This document shows, one piece after another, positions 57,808 through 64,000 of a stretch of DNA of 64,000 nucleotides (position 1 is its first letter; each line of letters opens with the position of its first letter). The notes beneath the pieces are model-generated. The model saw nothing but the letters and a program-made list of their open reading frames with translations. It searched no databases and was not told the DNA's origin. The position numbers and the translations under genes are program-made. The stretch is from JAAYCI01 sp031549285 (GTDB taxonomy: Bacteria > Bacillota > Clostridia > Oscillospirales > Ruminococcaceae). The stretch covers positions 62,001-126,000 of the forward strand of contig JAVBPZ010000011.1 in the NCBI GenBank assembly GCA_031549285.1, written 5' to 3'.

Positions 57808-58176
57808 ATGGCTGATAAAATTGAAAAGATCATCGCCGAAGTAGAGGCGATGACCGTTCTGGAACTGAACGAACTGGTAAAAGCAATCGAGGAAAAATTT
57901 GGCGTATCCGCCGCCGCCCCGGTCATGATGGCCGGTGCCGCACCGGCCGCCGCTGCCGAGGAAAAGAGCGAGTACGACGTGATCCTGGCGGAAATTGGCG
58001 AAAACAAGATGGCCGTTATCAAGACCGTGAAAGAGATCACCGGCCTGGGCCTGAAGGAAGCCAAAGACCTGGTGGACAATGCTCCGAAGCCCATCAAGGA
58101 AGGCATCTCCAAGGCAGACGCCGACGATATCCAGAAGAAAATGGAAGAGGCCGGCGCAAAGGTCGAACTCAAATAA
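57808..58176 (+). CDS. rplL: 50S ribosomal protein L7/L12
   Basis: 122 residues: N-terminal dimerisation helix, Ala-rich hinge (AAPVMMAGAAPAAAAEE) and the globular EF-G-contacting domain with KEITGLGLKEAKDLVD. The start at 57808 follows GGAGG by eight bases; an ATG five codons earlier overlaps that site. The operon ends here with a terminator instead of continuing to rpoB. Confidence 0.97.
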   Translation: MADKIEKIIAEVEAMTVLELNELVKAIEEKFGVSAAAPVMMAGAAPAAAAEEKSEYDVILAEIGENKMAVIKTVKEITGLGLKEAKDLVDNAPKPIKEGISKADADDIQKKMEEAGAKVELK

Positions 58177-58189
58177 TTCTGAACTGCAA

Positions 58190-58229
58190 AAATCCGCCAT
58201 GGGAACACCTCCCACGGCGGATTTTTTTA
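58190..58229 (+). terminator. Terminator after rplL
   Basis: AATCCGCCATGGGA and TCCCACGGCGGATT stem, followed by a T run. Confidence 0.93.
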
Positions 58230-58300
58230 TCGCTATTTTACAAACCGGGCCGGGCACTCCGGCACATCCAGTCACTGTATACAACCGCCGCCTTGCCCTA

Positions 58301-59653
58301 TTACAGCCCCCTGTTTTTCAGCCCCGCAACCAGCCCCACATAATACTCGCACACATCAAATCCCTTGATGTTCTTCCGGGTCAAATCAATCATGTCCCCA
58401 TGCGAAATGCCTTTCTTTCCGGGCGCCGTCAGCACCCCCAGAAAGTTCCCCCACGGCATGGACTCGGCAAACACCAGGCCGTCATTGTCTCCATCCATCG
58501 CCTTTACAATCTGGTACCCTACATTCAGCGGGAACGGCGCGCTGCCGGCTGTTTTCATCTTTGATCCCACGCTCTGGTAATACACGCCCGGCACGTCTGG
58601 CATTTCCGCATTCAGCTGTGCGCATTTTTCCACCGTCAGTTCCTGTACCCCGGCAAAAAAATCCGGGCTGTCATCCCCCAGTTTTTTAAACAACCGGGCA
58701 TAGTTTTTCTGCAGAAACCCCTTCAGGGCATCCGGTGCCTTTTCCAGCGCCCGTCCGGCAAATGTACAGCCATGGTGCGGGGTGCTGACGGTGGTCAACG
58801 ATGCCACCTTGTCCGCCATACCCAGCCGGCTGATGGCATACCGGGCGTCCAGCCCGCCTTTGGAATGCGCAATAATATTCACTTTTTCGCTTCCGGTCTC
58901 AGCCAACACTTCTTCTATGCGCTGTGCCAGCTCGGCACCGCTTTGCTCTACCGCGGCGGAGGATTGCTGCCGTCCAAAATACCCGGCAACCCCGTTTTCC
59001 GCCAGCTCCACCGGAATGCGTCCCCAGTAGTTAAACACCTTCCAGTCCCGGAAAAAGATGCCATGCACCATCAAAACCGGGTATTGCGTCTTGCATACTT
59101 GCTCACTTTTTCTGGCCTGGTTCCGCGTGTATCGCCGGTATTCATGCTGGTACTCGTTCATTGCCACCCGCGCCACCACAATGGCCAGTACCACGTTCAC
59201 AATAGGAATAAACCACAGGGACAGCAGCAATATCTTTAGCACAATGCCCAGCTGTGTGGAGGCTATCGCGACACGTATCATCCCATTCAGTATCAGGCAC
59301 AGGAACACCGCCAAAAAGTTCAGCACGGCGACTATCCAAAAAAACGCATCGGGCCTTCCATAGACTGCCAGAAGCACCCACACCGCTACCTGCAAAATAG
59401 CGCAAACCGATGCTGAATACAGCAGTTCCGCGCCGCCCAGCACCGCGCCTATCTTTTTAGACGGCACACGGCTTTTCCGTGGACGTATGTTCAAATAAAT
59501 AAAAAAGCCCGGCAGCACCAGCGCGCATACCATACCAAGCAAACTAGCCCATTGCGCCCTCGTGTTCCACTCATCCAGGAGGATTGACAGCATAAATAAA
59601 TTTCCCAGCAGCATACTGCCAAGTATATTCACGCTCCTGCGCAAAATCCACAA
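58301..59653 (-). CDS. Membrane-anchored alpha/beta-hydrolase lipase
   Basis: 450 residues. The first 200 or so hold about five membrane helices, and the rest is an esterase/lipase domain with the oxyanion strand VLMVHGIFF, nucleophile elbow AHSKGG (catalytic Ser), VSTPHHGCTFAG, Asp in DGDNDGLV and His in KGISHGDM. The fusion of a polytopic domain to a lipase is not a textbook layout. TTG start at 59653 with AAGGGG nine bases upstream. Last of a glnS-transporter-lipase run; substrate unknown. Confidence 0.82.
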   Translation of the reverse strand: MWILRRSVNILGSMLLGNLFMLSILLDEWNTRAQWASLLGMVCALVLPGFFIYLNIRPRKSRVPSKKIGAVLGGAELLYSASVCAILQVAVWVLLAVYGRPDAFFWIVAVLNFLAVFLCLILNGMIRVAIASTQLGIVLKILLLSLWFIPIVNVVLAIVVARVAMNEYQHEYRRYTRNQARKSEQVCKTQYPVLMVHGIFFRDWKVFNYWGRIPVELAENGVAGYFGRQQSSAAVEQSGAELAQRIEEVLAETGSEKVNIIAHSKGGLDARYAISRLGMADKVASLTTVSTPHHGCTFAGRALEKAPDALKGFLQKNYARLFKKLGDDSPDFFAGVQELTVEKCAQLNAEMPDVPGVYYQSVGSKMKTAGSAPFPLNVGYQIVKAMDGDNDGLVFAESMPWGNFLGVLTAPGKKGISHGDMIDLTRKNIKGFDVCEYYVGLVAGLKNRGL

Positions 59654-59698
59654 CGCACTTCACCCCTTTTTATGTCAGCCCGCGCAATATTCACCCGC

Positions 59699-60559
59699 TC
59701 AAAACCCCAGTGCGTACACCACCAGGCCCAGCGCGCAGCCCAGCGCAAACAGCAGCCCCACTATAAACAGGTTCTGCTTTATGTTGCGGTTGGTGCGGAA
59801 CAGCACAATCAGCCCTACCCCGGCGTTAGTGCACAGGCCCGCCAGCACCGAACCAAAATGAATGACTCCATCCAGATACAGTTGCGTCAGCAGCACCGAT
59901 GCAGCACAGTTCGGTATCAGGCCAAACAACGCCGCCACCACCGGCTGTAAAAAGCCCAAGCTGTTGAAAAACGCGCTGATCTGTGCCTCACCCAGCCATT
60001 CCACCAACAGGCCAAAAACAAACGTAAACGCCAGCACATACAGGAAAATATTCACGGTATGCTTGATGGCCGCCAGCCAAATATTTTCCTTTTCATCATG
60101 CCCGTGGCAGTCCACTTCGCTTATTTTCCCGCCATACCCGCCCCGCAGGCTCGCGGGCATCCACCGGCTGAACACAATGTCAATCAGGAAGCCCACCAGC
60201 AGGGCATACAGCAGCTTCACCACAACCAGTACCAGCATGGCCGGGTAGCTTTCCGGCTGCGCCAGCATCAGCGGAATCGCCTCGTCGGAGGTCGCCACAA
60301 ACACCGCCATCAGCGTCCCCAGGGTGATGACCCGGCTGGCATAAAAGCCAGATGCCATGGTGGAAAACCCGCACTGCGGAATGATACCCAGCAACGCGCC
60401 CGGCACAAAGCCAAACTTACCGCCTTTCGCCAGCAATCTTTCTATGGTATGGCTTTTTTTATGCTCGATATACTCAATGGCCAGATATGCCGCAAACAGG
60501 AAGGGCAGCATCTTCAGGCTGTCTTCCAGTGCGTGCAGCAACGCATGCCAAACAAACAA
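59699..60559 (-). CDS. Putative 10-TM heavy-metal exporter (ArsP_2/manganese transporter type)
   Basis: 286 residues with eight to ten membrane helices in two similar halves. Each half has a signature loop: LGIIPQCGFSTMASGFYASR and FGLIPNCAASVLLTQLY, the paired IPxC motifs of this transporter family, which is annotated for arsenite or manganese export. The loop DCHGHDEKEN may bind metal. TTG start with AAGGAGG upstream. Follows glnS by 39 bases. The exported ion cannot be told. Confidence 0.82.
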   Translation of the reverse strand: MFVWHALLHALEDSLKMLPFLFAAYLAIEYIEHKKSHTIERLLAKGGKFGFVPGALLGIIPQCGFSTMASGFYASRVITLGTLMAVFVATSDEAIPLMLAQPESYPAMLVLVVVKLLYALLVGFLIDIVFSRWMPASLRGGYGGKISEVDCHGHDEKENIWLAAIKHTVNIFLYVLAFTFVFGLLVEWLGEAQISAFFNSLGFLQPVVAALFGLIPNCAASVLLTQLYLDGVIHFGSVLAGLCTNAGVGLIVLFRTNRNIKQNLFIVGLLFALGCALGLVVYALGF

Positions 60560-60598
60560 AATGCTCCCCTCCTTCGTTATCCGCCGCGGGTACTGGAA

Positions 60599-62263
60599 TT
60601 ATTTCACCTTAAAGCTATCCTTCAGCTGCACAATGCGGTTGAAGGTCCCTGCGTTCTTTGTATCCATACAAAAATATCCCATGCGCACAAACTGGAACCT
60701 CTCGCCCGGCTTTGCGTCTGCCATGCACGCCTCCAGCTTGCATGCGGGCAGTTCGGCCAACGATGCCGGGTTCAGGTAATCTAGATAGTTCTCCCCCTCC
60801 GGCAGGTCGTTCACGTTTTCCAGCGTGAACAGGTTGTCATACAGGCAGGCTTTGCCTTCCACCGCGTGCGCCACGCTGACCCAGTGGATAGTTCCCCGTA
60901 CCTTGCGGCCATCCACCGGCGTGTTGTTGCGGGTTTCCAGGTCCGCCGTGCACAGCAGCTCTACCACATTGCCGTTTTCATCCCGCAGTATCTCGTTACA
61001 GCGGACGATATACGCGCCCATCAGGCGTACCTCGCCGTCCGGCCGCAGCCGCTGCCACTTCGGCGGGGGCACCTCGGCAAAATCTTCCCGTTCTACATAC
61101 AGCTCCCGGCCAAACGTCACCTCGCGGGTCCCGGCGCTCTCTTCCAGCGGGTTGTTCGCTATCGGGAAGGTCTCTTCTTTACCCTCCGGGTAGTTTGTAA
61201 TGGTCACTTTAATAGGATCCAGCACCGCCATACGGCGTGGTGCGGCTGCGTTCAGCTCCTCCCGGATGCAATACTCCAACAGGCGAATATCCACAATGCT
61301 GTATGCTTTCGCCACACCGGCGCGCTTTACGAACTCGATGATGGATGACGGCGTGTACCCCCGGCGGCGCAGCGCCGAGAGCGTGGGCATGCGCGGGTCG
61401 TCCCAGCCGTCCACCTTGCCGGTTTCCACCAGTTCGCGCAGGTATCGCTTGCTCATCACGGTATGGGTAATGTTCAGGCGCGCAAATTCATACTGGTGGG
61501 GCTTTTTCTCGAACCCAATGTTGTCCACCACCCAGTCGTACAGCGGGCGGTGGTTTTCAAACTCTATGGAACACAGTGAATGGGTTATTCCCTCCAGCGC
61601 GTCCTGGATGGGATGCGCGAAATCGTACATGGGGTAGATGCACCACTTGTCCTCCTGGCGGTGGTGCCAGGCGTGCAAAATACGGTAAATGACCGGGTCG
61701 CGCATATTCATATTGGAGGAAGTCATGTCTATTTTCGCCCGCACCGTGCGCGCGCCATCCTCAAACTCTCCCTCCTTCATGCGGCGAAACAGGTCCAGAT
61801 TTTCCGCCACGGTGCGCTCCCGCCAAGGGCTATTTTTGCCCGGTTCGGTAAGGGTTCCGCGGTATTCGCGCATTTCGTCGGGGGTCAAATCGCACACATA
61901 CGCCTTACCTTCGGCAATCAGCTGCAGCGCAAAATCATAGCACTGGTCGAAATAATCGCTGCCGTAATACACCCCGCCGTTCGGTACCGCGCCCAGCCAA
62001 AGCAAATCGTCCTCAATGGACTTCACATACTCATCATCCTCGCGCACAGGGTTTGTGTCATCATAGCGCAGGTTAAACACACCATTATACTTCATGGCGG
62101 CACTGTAGCTTATCCAGATCGCCTTGGCGCTGCCGATGTGCAGATAGCCGTTCGGCTCCGGCGGGAACCGGGTATGAATCTGCCGGTCGAACCCCGCCGC
62201 AATATCCGCGTCGATGATATCATATATAAAATTAGACCCAAGATCGGTATTTGTTTCGCCCAT
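60599..62263 (-). CDS. glnS: Glutaminyl-tRNA synthetase
   Basis: 554 residues, class I. Motif FPPEPNGYLHIGSAKAI has Ser at the fourth position of the HIGH box, and VMSKRYLREL is the KMSKS box. The anticodon-binding beta-barrels follow (from about 330), with GTIHWVSVAHA. Its presence with a separate GluRS suggests direct Gln-tRNA charging, or both routes if GatCAB also exists outside the window. AGGAGG before ATG 62263. Confidence 0.96.
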   Translation of the reverse strand: MGETNTDLGSNFIYDIIDADIAAGFDRQIHTRFPPEPNGYLHIGSAKAIWISYSAAMKYNGVFNLRYDDTNPVREDDEYVKSIEDDLLWLGAVPNGGVYYGSDYFDQCYDFALQLIAEGKAYVCDLTPDEMREYRGTLTEPGKNSPWRERTVAENLDLFRRMKEGEFEDGARTVRAKIDMTSSNMNMRDPVIYRILHAWHHRQEDKWCIYPMYDFAHPIQDALEGITHSLCSIEFENHRPLYDWVVDNIGFEKKPHQYEFARLNITHTVMSKRYLRELVETGKVDGWDDPRMPTLSALRRRGYTPSSIIEFVKRAGVAKAYSIVDIRLLEYCIREELNAAAPRRMAVLDPIKVTITNYPEGKEETFPIANNPLEESAGTREVTFGRELYVEREDFAEVPPPKWQRLRPDGEVRLMGAYIVRCNEILRDENGNVVELLCTADLETRNNTPVDGRKVRGTIHWVSVAHAVEGKACLYDNLFTLENVNDLPEGENYLDYLNPASLAELPACKLEACMADAKPGERFQFVRMGYFCMDTKNAGTFNRIVQLKDSFKVK

Positions 62264-62446
62264 GGTGCTCCTCCTAAATTTGTCATCATAGAGTAAATTA
62301 ACAAAACATCGGGCAATTTGGCGCCGTGCACACTCCGTTTTTGGCGCGGCGCAACAGCGAAAGAATCCTTGGTGGATTGTGCGATTTTGTACCGCGGCAT
62401 AAAACCAAGCTTGCCGATGCGGATATGCTCTATTATATTGTTCTAT

Positions 62447-64000
62447 TCAAAATGCCGCCTCCGCCTGCAAAAGGCGCGCATTCACCCGGTCCGCTCCCAT
62501 AATCTGCATCACTTCCCACAAATCCGGCGACTGCTGCCGCCCGGTGACCGCCAGGCGCAGCACCATGCTTACGTCGCCCACATTACCGCAGTATTTTTCC
62601 GGGTTTTGCCGCCAGTCCTTCATGTTGCCGGCAAAGCCAATCCCCTCGGCCAGTCCCTTTATCTTTTCAAACCAAGCCGTTTGGTCGTCTGCCGGCTGGT
62701 AAATATCCCGGTATGTGGCCAAAATCTCTTTCGCCAATGCGGGAGTCACCGCCTCCGGCAGCGGGTATTCCGGCTGGAACAGTTCCTCATAAAAAAAGCC
62801 CATATAGTCTTTGGCGTCGCTCCATACCGTCAGGTCCTTGCGGGGCTTTGGGCAGGCCCGGCCAATGGAAAAAATTCGCACCGCATACGCCCGATCCTTT
62901 TCCAGCAGCGCCGCAAATGGCGAGTCGTATGCCAGCGCCCAGCCCAGCACCGCGTCATATACTTCGTCCGCCGTCAGGCGGCACAGCACCCCTCGGGACA
63001 CGTCGTCCAGCTTGTCGGTATCGAACAGCGCCCCGGACGTGCCCATTTTTTTGATGGAAAACGGAAAATCCTCCAGCGGTTTTTCGGGGTTCGCCTGCCG
63101 CCATTCCTCAAAATTAGAGTTCAGCAACGAAAGCAAATATTCCTTCACTGCCGCCACGCTGTAGCCTTTTTCCTTGTAATACTCCAGCGCCAGCTCCGGG
63201 TCTTTTCGTTTCGATAATTTGCGCTTGGCGCCACCATCCTGCTTCATCAGCTGCGCGGTGTGCAGGTATTTGGGCGCGCGCCATCCCATGGCGCCGAACA
63301 GCTGCATATGAATGGGCAGTGTGGCAATCCATTCCTCGCCCCGCACCACATGGCTGGTACGCATGAAATGGTCGTCCACGACGTGCGCAAAATGGTAGGT
63401 GGGAATACCGTCGGTTTTTAAAATCACCACGTCCTGGTCGTTTTCCGGCAGTTCCAGCACACCGCGCACCAGGTCGGTCACCTTCACGCGGTTCATGATG
63501 CTGCCTTCGCTGCGATAACGCACCACATAGGGCTGGCCCGCAGCCAGGCGTTCTTTTATTTCCACCAGAGCCGCGTCCCGGTACCGCGCAAACTGGCCGT
63601 AACAGCCAAAGTTCAGCTTTTGCGACGCTTGCTCATCCCGCATGGCGGCCAGCTCCGCCTCGGTCATGAAACACGGGTAGGCCGCGCCTTGCTCCACCAG
63701 CCACCGGGCGCAGATGTGGTAAATATCCGCGCGCTGGCGCTGGCGATAGGGGCCATAGGCGCCCGCGTCACCGGCCAAGGTAGCTCCCTCATCAAACAGC
63801 AGGCCATAGTCGGAAAACACATTCAAAATGGTCTCCACCCCGCCAGACACCTCGCGCTTTTGGTCTGTGTCCTCTATCCGCAGGTAAAAAACGCCTGCGC
63901 TTTGGTGGGCCAGGCGCTCGTCCGCAATAGCGCCAAACAGGTTCCCCAGGTGCATAAACCCGGTGGGGCTGGGCGCCATACGGGTCACCTTCGCCCCTTC
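62447..64000 (-). CDS. gltX: Glutamyl-tRNA synthetase, N-terminus cut by window edge
   Basis: At least 517 residues with the frame open to base 64000, so a few N-terminal codons lie outside. Class I signatures: MAPSPTGFMHLGN (HIGH variant), FYLRIEDTDQKRE and KRKLSKRKD (KMSKS variant). The all-helical anticodon-binding domain fills the last 170 residues. A GTG at 63988 is in frame but lies after the conserved Lys of the motif, so I do not take it as the start. Confidence 0.95.
   Translation of the reverse strand, partial: EGAKVTRMAPSPTGFMHLGNLFGAIADERLAHQSAGVFYLRIEDTDQKREVSGGVETILNVFSDYGLLFDEGATLAGDAGAYGPYRQRQRADIYHICARWLVEQGAAYPCFMTEAELAAMRDEQASQKLNFGCYGQFARYRDAALVEIKERLAAGQPYVVRYRSEGSIMNRVKVTDLVRGVLELPENDQDVVILKTDGIPTYHFAHVVDDHFMRTSHVVRGEEWIATLPIHMQLFGAMGWRAPKYLHTAQLMKQDGGAKRKLSKRKDPELALEYYKEKGYSVAAVKEYLLSLLNSNFEEWRQANPEKPLEDFPFSIKKMGTSGALFDTDKLDDVSRGVLCRLTADEVYDAVLGWALAYDSPFAALLEKDRAYAVRIFSIGRACPKPRKDLTVWSDAKDYMGFFYEELFQPEYPLPEAVTPALAKEILATYRDIYQPADDQTAWFEKIKGLAEGIGFAGNMKDWRQNPEKYCGNVGDVSMVLRLAVTGRQQSPDLWEVMQIMGADRVNARLLQAEAAF

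Overview
The window comes from a spore-forming-lineage member of the Firmicutes, most likely class Clostridia and probably near the Oscillospiraceae/Ruminococcaceae. The evidence is spo0A with flanking 0A boxes, an IreB-family gene, DnaD/DnaI primosome genes, the YfmF/YfmH M16 pair, T-box leaders, an L10 leader, a PASTA-domain kinase homologue, and separate GlnRS and GluRS genes in fairly G+C-rich DNA. Species assignment is inference. No rRNA, prophage, insertion sequence or CRISPR array is visible.

Layout. 1-2.0 kb: an acyl-CoA synthetase (cut by the left edge) behind a T-box leader whose specifier reads UAC (Tyr). 2.1-6.85 kb: a minus-strand, more A+T-rich operon that looks like a type VII secretion (T7SS) effector module. 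It encodes a WXG100 protein, three small helical proteins, a lipoprotein, a truncated effector copy, a second lipoprotein, and a full effector with an N-terminal GHSKGG lipase domain and a C-terminal helical domain. A tandem duplication of about 990 bp with a 12-bp microhomology junction produced the extra lipoprotein and effector fragment. The order resembles the reverse-arrangement lipase toxin TslA of Staphylococcus aureus with its lipoprotein immunity proteins. This is the most exciting system in the window.

7-16.7 kb: glnA, a VOC protein, a lipoprotein, tRNA-Gly(CCC), a PASTA pseudokinase (HRD to HRG), YebC, mini-RNase III, Obg, L27, L21 and small envelope proteins. 16.8-23 kb: folD, lgt, yfmH, yfmF and a VanY-type carboxypeptidase. 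23.3-27.5 kb: the aspartate-to-threonine branch (pheB-type ACT regulator, hom, thrB, lysC). 27.8-35.1 kb: cca, murC, acpS and a Phe T-box with pheST. 35.6-41.3 kb: ireB and a surface-glycan set (DUF2142, GT4, GT2, DUF2304). 41.5-46.4 kb, minus strand: dnaI, dnaD, spo0A, rodA. 46.5-51.2 kb: tsaE, tsaB, rpiB, upp and a large membrane protein with AT-hook repeats. 51.4-54.1 kb: an RNA methyltransferase, a PAP2 phosphatase and an anchored protein. 54.2-58.2 kb: rpmG-secE-nusG-rplK-rplA and rplJ-rplL with L1-site-like and L10 leaders, not followed by rpoB. 58.3-64 kb: a membrane-anchored lipase, a putative metal exporter, glnS and gltX (cut by the right edge).

Most of the window is ordinary core genome: translation, cell wall, amino-acid synthesis, replication start and sporulation control. 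The unusual parts are the T7SS lipase module, the Tyr T-box on an acyl-CoA ligase, the pseudokinase, an L27 without its usual leader and protease, the AT-hook membrane protein, an atypical Spo0A receiver and a pair of structured intergenic repeats.
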